Positions 56,494 to 64,000 of a stretch of 64,000 bases of DNA are shown one piece after another; the stretch's first letter is position 1; each line of letters opens with the position of its first letter. The stretch is from Marsupella aquatica (Eukaryota; Marchantiophyta). The notes beneath the pieces are model-generated. The model saw only the letters and a list, made by a program, of their open reading frames with translations, searched no databases and had not been told where the DNA came from. The stretch covers positions 5,084,001-5,148,000 of the forward strand of contig OZ316899.1 of the NCBI GenBank assembly GCA_973895155.1, in the 5' to 3' direction. The position numbers were made by a program, and so were the translations under genes.

Positions 56494-56671
56494 CCAAGGT
56501 CTAGATTGAGCAATGTGACCTTATCAATTTGATATAATATAGTCTGTATAATTATACTTCAAGTTTAACAATTAGAGCATCAGTATCAATAAGTATCCAT
56601 CTCCTCTTTATGGTTTCTCAATGAATCTGATCAGTATGCAAATATATTTTCTTTGTGGTTGGCTACTTGTG

Positions 56672-56700
56672 TTGGATTGACAGAGATGATCTCTATCCAA
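56672..56700. repeat. Element B palindrome before the HAD-like exon
   Basis: TTGGATTGACAGAGAT then GATCTCTATCCAA: a copy with four extra bases in the left arm, about 50 bp before a probable splice acceptor (TTGCAG at 56744-56749). Confidence 0.6.
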
Positions 56701-56749
56701 ACTTCAAATGTGGTTTTATCTCTAAGATTGGTATTTGTTGCACTTGCAG

Positions 56750-57786
56750 AACCAAGACCTTGTTCCATCAAGCGCAAATTGTTGATTTTGGATCTTAACA
56801 AAATACTTTGGGATTCAGTTGAATTCCAAAGCAAGGGCAAATCCAGAAATGTTGTGATCCCAAGTGGAGTGCATTGGGATAGAAAAAATGGAGTTAGTCG
56901 CATGTACACAGAAAGGCCAGGGCTCCATGAGTTTCTAAAGTTGGTTTTTGACCGATTTGACGTTGCAATTTGGACATGTGCTGGGGTACATCGAACAGTG
57001 AAAATGCTGAACATGATGTTCACTGCTGAGGAGCGGTTGAAACTTAAGTTTGTATTCACACAAGTGGAAGCCTTTGACACAGGCATTCAAAGGCGTGACA
57101 TTACAAACGGAAAGGCAAATGTGCTACTGAAGGATTTTTGGGTGGTATGGAGTGGATTTGGAAATCTATATGATGAAACCAACACCCTCCTTGTGGATGA
57201 CTCCCCCCTTAAGGCATTTGCCAACCCAAGCATGACCGGACTATTTCCAGTGCCCTACACGCATGCCAATGGTGGAGATAATTTTCTTCTAACAATTCTT
57301 TGGCCTTGTCTTGAGAAACTATCCCATGCAAGTGACATTAGATGTTATCTTCTTCTTAACTCTCCACTGTGGTCTCTATTGCACATAAAGAGAGACAAGG
57401 TAAAAAATGATATTACTTATGATCAACTTAGTAAGAGATGTGCAACAAAAATTTGGAAGTCACAGTTTACGCATAGTGTGTTGGACCTCAATAGCAATGA
57501 GATTCCTTGGAACGTGAAGCATCGTATATGTAGTTTATGTCCTGAGGCAGAACTTGATGATGCACTTGTCACGTCACTTGCTAAAGCATTTGTAGGAAGG
57601 GACTATTCAGGTCCGCATAGAGAAAATCCCAGACACTTTTTGCGGGAGATTATAGCCATTAGGAACAACACCACCAAGTTTCAGCTCCCTGAAGATAAAG
57701 GGACTTGCAACCGTGACACTAGGGTAGATAGTAAAGGAGATAGGGACACGTGCTCAAATACACATTGTAAGGAGCACTTTGTTTAG
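56750..57786 (+). CDS. FCP1-like HAD-family protein (NIF domain)
   Basis: From the acceptor at 56749 the frame is open for 345 codons. KRKLLILDLNKILWDSV is HAD motif I of FCP1/NIF proteins, with Asn in place of the second Asp. ERPGLHEFLKLVFDRFDVAI and IWTCAGVHRTVKML fit the cap and motif II region, and TLLVDDSPLKAFANP is motif IV. Plant NIF-like proteins often have DLNGLL here, so the Asn is family-typical and may abolish or alter phosphatase activity. The C-terminal 150 residues are unassigned. It could be a third element B gene, the last exon of the methyltransferase-like gene, or a captured host gene. Element A lacks it. Confidence 0.72.
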
Positions 57787-58054
57787 AGATATGACTCATG
57801 TTAAGCCCCCTAGATAGAAGAAATACATTGTAAATTTGGAGATAATTGTATATTATTTTATAATCTATTTGGAGTTATGTCATTTTGTTCACACATATTC
57901 AAGGGTTTATTTGTGCTGAAATGTTTTTATAAGTATGATCTCTATCCTACTATTCTTTGTGAAGTCATAAATAATGATCTCTATCCTATTATTCTTTGTG
58001 AATCAATAAATGATATAATATGTATTATTTATTAATATAATACTAATATGATTT
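57787..58054. other. 3' region of element B
   Basis: AT-rich and non-coding, with two palindrome half-sites in a duplicated phrase (ATGATCTCTATCCTA, then TTATTCTTTGTGAA; near 57938 and 57974). Confidence 0.5.
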
Positions 58055-58145
58055 GGCCTATAAAGTGTACATTTAGAGACCAAAAAGTGTACATTTGGGT
58101 TTTTTAAAGTGTACATTTGGGGACATGAAAGTGTACATTTCAAGA
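58055..58145 (+). repeat. Right subterminal array of AAAGTGTACATTT
   Basis: Four copies of AAAGTGTACATTTGG or close variants in about 90 bp. They have the same orientation as the left array although the termini are inverted. Confidence 0.82.
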
Positions 58146-58165
58146 CTGATTTGTGAACAAAAGAA

Positions 58166-58191
58166 AATACACTTTTAAGGAATAGGCTGAT
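58166..58191 (-). repeat. Element B right terminal inverted repeat
   Basis: Reverse complement of 45321-45346 with one mismatch. Followed by the ATAG duplication at 58192-58195. Confidence 0.88.
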
Positions 58192-59182
58192 ATAGGGGCA
58201 TTGACAAGTTGAAGGGAGACCTCGAGGACCTGTCGGCCAACTTTCAAGCCGAGCTATGGAAAAAGGACATCATGCTCGATGAAACCGACGACAAAATGAA
58301 TAAGATTGAGTTTGATGTTGTCCATGAGCTCAACGCAGAGCTAAAGGCAACCCAGGAGGAGAGGGCGGCCTTATAGAAGGAGTTGGACGAGAACCTAGCC
58401 GAGTTGGAGCAAGCCGTGGGGATTTAGACGAAACCCTGGTGGAGTTGGAGGACGCCACCCAGAAGATGGAGAATCTGCAAAGGCGGGCGAACAACCAAAC
58501 TGAGCGGTTGAGGAAGCAGTCCGAGGAGCTAAATTAGCTGACCGCAACAGGTGGACCCCCGGTAGCGGCAATAGGGTTGCAGGGTGTGGTACCCTTCCCC
58601 TTGCCGGAAGTAAGTGGCAAGGGGAAGGCACCAGCTGCTTGGGTGGGGAAGGACAAAAAGTGGAAGCCTTCTGGGTCAAGGAGCCACACAGTTTGTCAGG
58701 CCACCGTGGCTGAGGTGGAGAGCATGGCACCAACCTTATGCAAGGTTGTGGCCGTCAAGGAAGCAGTCCGGGAGGTAGGCCAAGAAGACCGGTTGGGGGA
58801 GGCCATGATAGGCACCGACCCAAGGTTGCCAACCATTGATCGACATCAACCGCAACCTTGGGAGGACAAGACAACCCAACTCATAGAACAAGCCTATGAG
58901 GAGGACCACTACGGCAAGGTAGCCGATGCCGGGAAGGAGAGAATAGAAGCCGCACGGGTGGGACCCCCACAGATGGAAGTCGGGCAGACAGAAGCCGGGG
59001 TGGCGGAAGCCGGACAGGCAGAAGCCGATGAAGCCGAGGCCAAAGTAGTGGTGGGGCCCAAACATGCCAAGGATGGGTTGACCAGGTCAGGAGCGGGTAA
59101 CCTGTCAGAGAACAGGAGGCCTACATTGGCTGTCGAGGAAGGATTGGGGGCGTCCATTGAGGACCAGCCACCGGTGTCGTGA
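58192..59182 (+). pseudogene. G1 extra 3' ORF, part after element B
   Basis: The coiled coil of 44692-45320 resumes at GIDKLKGDLEDLSANF and continues in heptad-like sequence (ELNAELKATQEERAAL), with stops at about 58374 and 58423. A last open frame (58577-59182) is Gly/Pro/Ala-rich with repeated EAG/EAD words (GVAEAGQAEADEAEAK). The continuity of a coiled coil across element B is strong evidence for the insertion borders. Function unknown. Confidence 0.5.
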
Positions 59183-59570
59183 CGGTGTAAGGGCGCACTA
59201 GAAGAATCCAAGCTCATCTAAGACCGCAATATGACTCATTTTGGCTCATGTGACTTCATTGTGACTCAACGTGACGTGACCCAGGCTGTGACCCTTGGAG
59301 TTGCAAAAGTTGAGACCCAAAAATAGTAGTCACTATTGATACATGGACTTCATGCGACTTGCTTGATACCCATAGACTCATATGCTTGATACCCATTTGT
59401 GACTCTTCTATGACTCTATCATGGAGTCTAGCCTTGTTTATAAGTGACTATAATGTGACTTTAATTAGTCACAGGGTAAGTCACATCCGTGACTTACTTG
59501 CCATTAATAACAACTACCTTGTGGCATTTTAGTGTCACAAAATAGACCAAGGGAGACCCTGGTCCGGTCA
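59183..59570. repeat. GTGACT/AGTCAC cluster, possible G1 3' LTR start
   Basis: Some fifteen GTGAC-type words occur in both orientations within about 320 bp (59225-59545). It follows the G1 3' ORF and precedes the CACTA terminus, so it is probably G1 LTR or untranslated sequence cut by element C. No LTR partner lies in the window. Confidence 0.45.
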
Positions 59571-59895
59571 CACTACACAACCATTTGGGTCTCTACATAG
59601 TCATTCTTATAACTAATAAGGTTGAGATGGAATTTAGGGAAGTTATAACCATAACTAATCCATAACAACATATGATATAAGCAGATCGAACATAGTATGT
59701 ACTCATTCATAAGAATTGAACAGAATGACAATATTGCTGAAACATGAGCATCAATTCAATTACAATAGAACTGTTTACATTGTCATCAAGATAATTCAAA
59801 GAAAACAAGAACTTGTAAACTGATAATTGTTTGAAATAATTGAAAGTAAATGCATTGAATTCTAAAATCTACAAAGCATGACTCACACTACATTG

Positions 59896-60739
59896 TTATG
59901 GATGCTCTATGTACTTGCTTGGCCATAATACCAAAGAACCTGCAGCATCTCCAAGTGTCTTCTGAGGAGGATCATCATTTGTGTTTGGAATGGGAAGGAC
60001 AGCTTTAGGTTTCACTAGTGACGTGATTAACACTACTGAATAACCTGGTGGGATCCTCTTGCCATGGAACGTTGTAGAACCGACTTGCACTCTGCCAAAT
60101 CCTACTCGTGTTCCACTTTCATCAACAGCTAACAAGCCACTTTGTCCCTCTGCATTAGCTGCCTTCCCTACCTCCACCTTAGATGTTTCTGCCAGCACCA
60201 ATCTTGGAGGTTTGTATGAAACCTTTGACATGGCTCTACTCCCAGCAGACATGCTTCGTGTACGCATGCTTCCTCTCTTCACAGTAGTGAAGCTAGGCTC
60301 AGTAGGTTCCTCTGTTGGGACTCTCACAGTAGCAGGTTCCTCACCTGGGAGTGCCATACCAACTAACTCTTTGGTTGGATGTATCGCAACAAGAGGCACA
60401 CCTATCATTGACAATGAGACATTCTGCAAATCATTTATCTCTGCAATGGTATCAAGATTTACATAGCATAAACTTTGCTCCACATGACATGAATCTAGCC
60501 CAATGGTATCATTGTCACGCTTGCTGATATCCTCCTTTGCCCCAACATTGATATCATCCAATCCCTTGCCAATCCCATCCTCCACCAAACATGGTTCACT
60601 GCCCTTTGTCAAATTAGTTGCATGTACAAACTGCAACTTTGTTGCCTCTAAATTGTAGCGACTCTTTGCCAAGTGATCATACTTCTTCTCTACAGCACCT
60701 GTCATATTCTCTATGGGTACAACAACCACAATATATGAT
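59896..60739 (-). CDS. Element C gene, last exon with DUF8039-like end
   Basis: Entered by an acceptor (TTTTCAG at 60740), the exon reads SYIVVVVPIENMTG and a long polar region, probably disordered, with Ser/Arg-rich RGSMRTRSMSAGSRAM. It ends with ILPIPNT-like sequence: VGSTTFHGKRIPPGYSVVLI, LPIPNTNDD and LGDAAGSLVLWPSKYI. The last strand-Trp pattern is that of DUF8039 domains, as in the element B transposase. The stop is at 59896-59898. The segment is open for 280 codons, one of the best-kept exons in the window. Confidence 0.65.
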
Positions 60740-60823
60740 ACTGAAAATAACACATTCAACAAACTATGTCAATACAAACTATAGATTTTATAATCATATC
60801 CCACAAAGTTATAAGGGCCTTAC

Positions 60824-61070
60824 CTTGAAGCCTAGATGTTGTTGGCATGTCAAAAGAGTGCATAGACTTTGCCACCTCAAGTGGTGATGGTGGAACTCCT
60901 GCAGAATTGGAATCAATTTTATCTCTCACTGACATAACGGCTTCCATTAATGTCTTGAAGTTCACATGGAACAAGTCAATCAATGAATTCAAACATTCAT
61001 TGATCTCTTGAAGACATGTTTCCACAGCCTTCAAACGATCACTTATCTCTGTAAGTGAAGATCCACCTCC
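60824..61070 (-). CDS. Element C gene, coiled-coil exon
   Basis: Bounded by AG at 61071-61072 and GT at 60822-60823 on the minus strand. It encodes LTEISDRLKAVETCLQEINE and further heptad-like helix (INECLNSLIDLFHVNF), likely a short dimerising coiled coil. Such a helix after the Transposase_24 domain is usual in this protein type. Confidence 0.6.
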
Positions 61071-61192
61071 CTACATGACACAAGGCAATAGTCAATCACT
61101 CCATATGAAATGTTGGGCAATATATGCACAATCAATGATATGTGTACACCTGAAATTCAACGCAGGTCATTCAATTACCAATCAGAACTTAC

Positions 61193-61285
61193 ATGCTTGG
61201 AGGATTCAGATGCCTCACATGCCCTGTTGTTCACAATTTCAGCCCTCAACTCTTCTTTTGAAGGGCTTTGCCCCAATTGGGCTTT
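61193..61285 (-). CDS. Element C gene, short exon
   Basis: Acceptor TGTGCAG and donor GTAAGT on the minus strand. It encodes LGQSPSKEELRAEI and ends near ASESSKH. The GxSPSxxEL pattern matches the part after the Transposase_24 core in related proteins. Confidence 0.6.
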
Positions 61286-61396
61286 CTGCACATGCATGGC
61301 AAACACAAGTTTTCATTTTCCAATGAACACTGAAAAACAAAGTCAACAGGTCGACATAGTGTAATATGAATTACATAACTTGCCATTGATTCTTAC

Positions 61397-61965
61397 CAAG
61401 CGTTTTGCTATCGGTGCAGTGTCAATCCTTCCTGTCAAATTAGGATTATGAACACTCAACCTGGCCTTGGTCATCTGTGAACTCTTCTTTTTTGTAGCAT
61501 CAGTTACAAAATAAGTTACTAGTTTTGCCCACACTTTATCATCACAACTTGCTGGCGGAGGCATATCTGGCTTCTCCCCACCTTCCTTCCAAGCCTTATG
61601 CATTCTCCATCTCTCTTGCTTGATGATTTTACCTGCTGTACTTTTCAAACAATCTATGTTCACGCCATCATCACTGCCCACATAACTCCATTTGGCAGTA
61701 ACATTTTCACATACAGTCTTCCAATCTTTTGGATGTTGCTTTTTAAAATTAATAACACTCACATCTAACCAGCACAATACTTCAGCTTTCAAATCAGCAT
61801 GCCATCGGTTTTTGCAAGGACACTCAGCATCCACCCATTGTCTGTCATTCAACTTTACTCTCCCTTTCTTCGTCACCTCCCCTTGTGCACTGCTCTCTGC
61901 AATAATGGGCGATGTTATATTAATGGGTAGCCCCCGATTCACCCTACCTGGGGTTCTAAAGTCAC
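61397..61965 (-). CDS. Element C gene, Transposase_24-like domain exon
   Basis: This 190-codon exon is bounded by CCCAG (61966) and GTAAGA (61396-61395) on the minus strand. Blocks include CPCKNRWHADLKAEVLCWLD, HPKDWKTVCENVTAKWSYVG, ERWRMHKAWKEGG and the most diagnostic VWAKLVTYFVTDATKKKSSQ followed by LTGR. This W-x-x-L-V...F...S...K order is the Transposase_24 pattern (PF03004). These proteins accompany plant CACTA elements and probably bind subterminal DNA. The reading frame is intact, which is rare in this window. Confidence 0.72.
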
Positions 61966-62452
61966 CTGGGAAAATACAATGCCATTCATGCTTGAGAACT
62001 ATATACACCGGAGCTATTTATTACAAACATCTATAGGCACCATTCAATACATCTCTTTAACAAACATTGAACCAACATATATACCTGTAGCTCTGCCAGT
62101 AGACATTTGTGTAGGGACTGCAATCTGGAATTGTTGCGACCTTGGACCACCTGTCCAACCTAGTACAGGGCACAAATGTTGTTACTTTCTAGCTAGGCAT
62201 GTGCAAATATATGTACTGATAACTTAGTAAATCAGTCAACTGTAGGGAAACAAGTCAACATTCCAAAATACCTGCCCCCCTTCTGTGTTGCATCTGCATG
62301 GGGGCATTAGTGAATACTTGCGTCAATGGTTTGACTGTCCAACGGTTTGCGTACACATACATTTGCTATCATTGTACATGTACATAGTATACTCACATGA
62401 CTGGACTGCAGATAAAATGAGTTCTTCCATTGCAAACTACTTCATACATTAC

Positions 62453-62637
62453 CTGCCCCTCTTTCGGCATTGTAGGTACTGTATTCTGAAAGCCTTGCCA
62501 ATTACCTTCACCACCTTCCCAGCCTTGTTGATTCCAGGACCCATCACCATCCTCCCAACCTGGTTCAATCCATGTCTGTCCTGGTGGACATTGAAACTCA
62601 TCATTACCAGCATTTGCCCAATCAGGTTGGGCGGAAG
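62453..62637 (-). CDS. Element C gene, WG/GW-rich exon
   Basis: Bounded by GCAG (62638-62639) and GTAATG (62452-62451) on the minus strand. It encodes SAQPDWANAGNDEF, then GQTWIEPGWEDGDGSWNQQ, then GWEGGEGNWQGF. Trp next to Gly in an acidic, flexible setting recurs, as in Argonaute-hook regions. It may equally be a simple low-complexity linker. Confidence 0.6.
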
Positions 62638-62770
62638 CTGCATGCAATGGCAGGTGGAATGAATTTCATGTTGTATGAATCCAATCCCAAACAAAGTCAA
62701 ACATTTCTATGCAATCTGAAATTCACAAGTGCTACTAATTAACAAAGAACTGACATATAGATATACTCAC

Positions 62771-63010
62771 ATCCCCATGGTTGAGGTGGACATCCGTACC
62801 TACGAGATTGTGGGTTTGGACTTGCTCTACCTCTACTATGGGCATAACTGCTACTCTGCCCCCTGTCATAGTATTGGGCACCAGCCTGGGATCTATTGCT
62901 ACTACCACCTTGCCAACCTTGATCAGAGGTCAGCCCCCCTTGCTGGTATGGTGCATGCACAGGCTTTGCAGGCAAAACAGAACTCATAGGACGCGGCATC
63001 ACATCACCAA
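62771..63010 (-). CDS. Element C gene, Gly/Ser/Tyr-rich exon
   Basis: Acceptor ATTGTAG and donor GTGAGT on the minus strand. It encodes PMSSVLPAKPVHAPYQ, QGWQGGSSNRSQ and YYDRGQSSSYAHSRGRA. This is a prion-like or RG-type disordered region. It contains one more GW motif. Confidence 0.55.
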
Positions 63011-63107
63011 CTACAATGTCACAAACTAAGCATTGTACATATGTGTAAGGGAGTCATGAAACCTCTAAAGAAGAGAATTTAACTCAGTATCTTGTCGGGA
63101 AAATTAC

Positions 63108-63350
63108 CTATTTCTTTTTGGGCTGCTCTACAATGTATTCATCTTCATAACCCCCGTCCTCATCTATTTCCTCTGGAAAATACTCATCATCTGCATCTTC
63201 TTGTCTGGTGTCTGCACCCACCTATGCAGGATCCATGTCATCTCCACATTCTACCATTGTAGGTACGACCTTCTTGCTCAACCTTTCACTCCGATGCACA
63301 GGCCCAAAGATAGTGCTCGTCACCCTTCTTGCCTACTCCTTTTGTTTCTT
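63108..63350 (-). pseudogene. Element C gene, acidic 5' exon with TAG codons
   Basis: The minus-strand frame reads VTSTIFGPVHRSERLSKKVV, then a TAG inside DPA-stop-VGADT, then the acidic DADDEYFPEEIDEDGGYEDE, ending in KKK and TAG at the donor GTAATT. An earlier TAG lies before ARRVTS. All three TAGs are where CAG would keep the frame. The phase into the next exon does not match in the simplest reading. The true start is not identified. Confidence 0.4.
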
Positions 63351-63379
63351 TGAAAATTTTGTGGTTCTATGACGACTTT

Positions 63380-64000
63380 AGGGAAGTGACATGGTGCAAC
63401 TCCACAAGGTGCAATGAATTGTTGTTGTTTTGTTTCTGCAGTCAAACGCTAACAACAGGGCAGACCGATAAGTGCACGGTTCTTGGGCTAGGACCCTACC
63501 TCCGTCCAAAGATGTATTTTCCTATCTCCCTTTCCATGCTGCTATATTTGGTATGGAAAAAGCGCAAAAGTGAGTTTCAATTAAGAGTAACGGTGATCTT
63601 TCAAGAATGCAATGGTCTTAGAATATATGGAAATAAATGTGAGAGGCATGTCCAGGTAGATAAAAAAATCTATATACTCATTCATAAACAATACCCTGTG
63701 ATACAACATGGATCCTATTTTCTTGTCTCCCTGGCTTCGATGTGATCGTTGGTACAGAAAACTCGCAAAAGTTATATTCCTCCTTTTCAATTGAGAGTAA
63801 CGGCTATCTGTCAAGAATGCAATGATCTTAGAATAGAATGACCGTAATGATCTTAGAATAGAATATTGAAATAATTGTGAAAGGCATATCCAGGTAGCTC
63901 AAGTATCAATAAGCTCCTTCATACTCTGGTATTTCACTGTAAGGACAGAGTCAAGAGCCTATCGAGCTGGCACCAAAATAACTCATGCGGTCACATGTCC
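63380..64000. repeat. Non-coding right part with a direct repeat
   Basis: Two related blocks, 63567-63660 and 63757-63900, share CAAAAGT, AGAGTAACGG, then TCAAGAATGCAATG and TCTTAGAATA, and finally CATATCCAGGTAG-like words, about 190 bp apart in direct order. A short internal duplication (AATGATCTTAGAATAGAAT) is in the second. These may be subterminal or promoter repeats of element C. No coding is recognised. Confidence 0.6.

Larger units (their letters stand above)
45321..58191. mobile_element. Element B: 12.9-kb TIR element with ParB/methyltransferase-like gene
   Basis: 26-bp terminal inverted repeats (45321-45346, 58166-58191; one mismatch) and a 4-bp duplication bound 12,871 bp inserted into the G1 3' ORF. 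Inside each end lie tandem AAAGTGTACATTTGG words. A leftward gene (49670 to 45927) encodes a DUF8039/DUF7869-type transposase. A rightward gene (51411 to about 56493) encodes ParB-like and methyltransferase-like domains, and an FCP1-like HAD segment follows. A 25-bp palindrome (half-site TTGGACAGAGAT) recurs throughout. Intron structure and AT content fit a eukaryotic element, not a prophage or plasmid. Confidence 0.8.
18687..59570 (+). mobile_element. Ty3/gypsy host element G1, split by G2 and element B
   Basis: One plus-strand gypsy element is spread over three pieces. Gag sits at 18687-20066; protease to integrase and the start of a 3' ORF at 38989-45320; the rest of the 3' ORF and possible LTR at 58196-59570. 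Coding sense continues across both insertion points once one target-duplication copy is removed (LLLRVPIDGGSGV at the first, DETYRGIDKLK at the second). The 5' LTR and gag N-terminus are missing. It carries many stops and is inactive. Confidence 0.7.
59571..64000. mobile_element. CACTA-type (En/Spm-like) element C, left part
   Basis: CACTACACAACC at 59571 fits a CACTA terminus, preceded by TCA as a candidate 3-bp duplication. A minus-strand multi-exon gene with a Transposase_24-like domain (PF03004, associated with Ptta/En/Spm elements) fills 59896 to about 63350. The right end is outside the window, so the terminus cannot be confirmed. No TNP2-type transposase is seen here. Confidence 0.6.

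Noticed and set aside
45321-58191. Bacterial prophage, plasmid or restriction-modification island as source of the ParB/methyltransferase genes
   Set aside because: GT-AG introns, eukaryotic transposase families, and insertion into a gypsy element with a target duplication show a eukaryotic element. Ancient bacterial or phage origin of the domains remains possible.
1-64000. tRNA, rRNA or other structured RNA genes
   Set aside because: No cloverleaf with A/B boxes and no rRNA signature was recognised by eye. A covariance-model search was not possible.

Overview
The window is repeat-rich DNA from a eukaryote of the plant lineage (streptophyte). The signs are Ty1/copia and Ty3/gypsy retrotransposons, a CACTA-type element with a Transposase_24-like gene split by GT-AG introns, DUF8039-like and MULE-like transposase sequence, and an exon of a plant-type ABCG transporter. 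I see no rRNA, tRNA, CRISPR array or intact single-copy host gene. A seedless plant or charophycean alga is my guess from the transposase families, but the sequence does not settle it. Nearly every coding region is a decayed mobile-element gene.

Layout. 1-2.84 kb: minus-strand Ty3/gypsy gag-protease fragment (G0) with its GC-rich leader/LTR. About 2.84-13.39 kb: element A, with a MULE-like transposase on the minus strand and, divergently, a plus-strand gene joining a ParB-like domain to a DNA-methyltransferase-like domain. 13.39-18.69 kb: a 5'-truncated Ty1/copia element. From 18.69 to 59.57 kb everything sits in one Ty3/gypsy host element (G1) opened by two insertions. The first is an 18.9-kb Ty3/gypsy element (G2, 20072-38983; paired 1.94-kb LTRs, target duplication GCTAC), which itself contains a 3.36-kb short-LTR copia-derived element (29268-32629; 142-bp LTRs, duplication GATTA) carrying an antisense piece of an ABCG transporter gene. 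The second is element B (45321-58191; 26-bp terminal inverted repeats, duplication ATAG), a sibling of element A. 59571-64000: the left part of a CACTA-type element (C) with a minus-strand Transposase_24-like gene.

The most unusual content is elements A and B. Each pairs a leftward transposase gene with a rightward ParB-like/methyltransferase-like gene, and each is sprinkled with its own palindrome of about 25-27 bp. The half-site is TTTTGATAGCGA in A and TTGGACAGAGAT in B. The palindromes lie in the divergent intergenic region and inside introns. The two elements share N-terminal DUF8039-like sequence in the transposase, but the catalytic cores belong to different families (MULE-like in A, DUF7869-like in B). 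A self-recognising mobile element using a ParB-like protein and a parS-like dispersed site is my inference.

Most premature stops in these genes are TAG or TGA at positions where CAG (Gln) or CGA (Arg) is expected, several of them in invariant reverse-transcriptase motifs. This fits decay by deamination of methylated cytosine. Exon borders are read by eye. Where frames break I give segments rather than a joined model.
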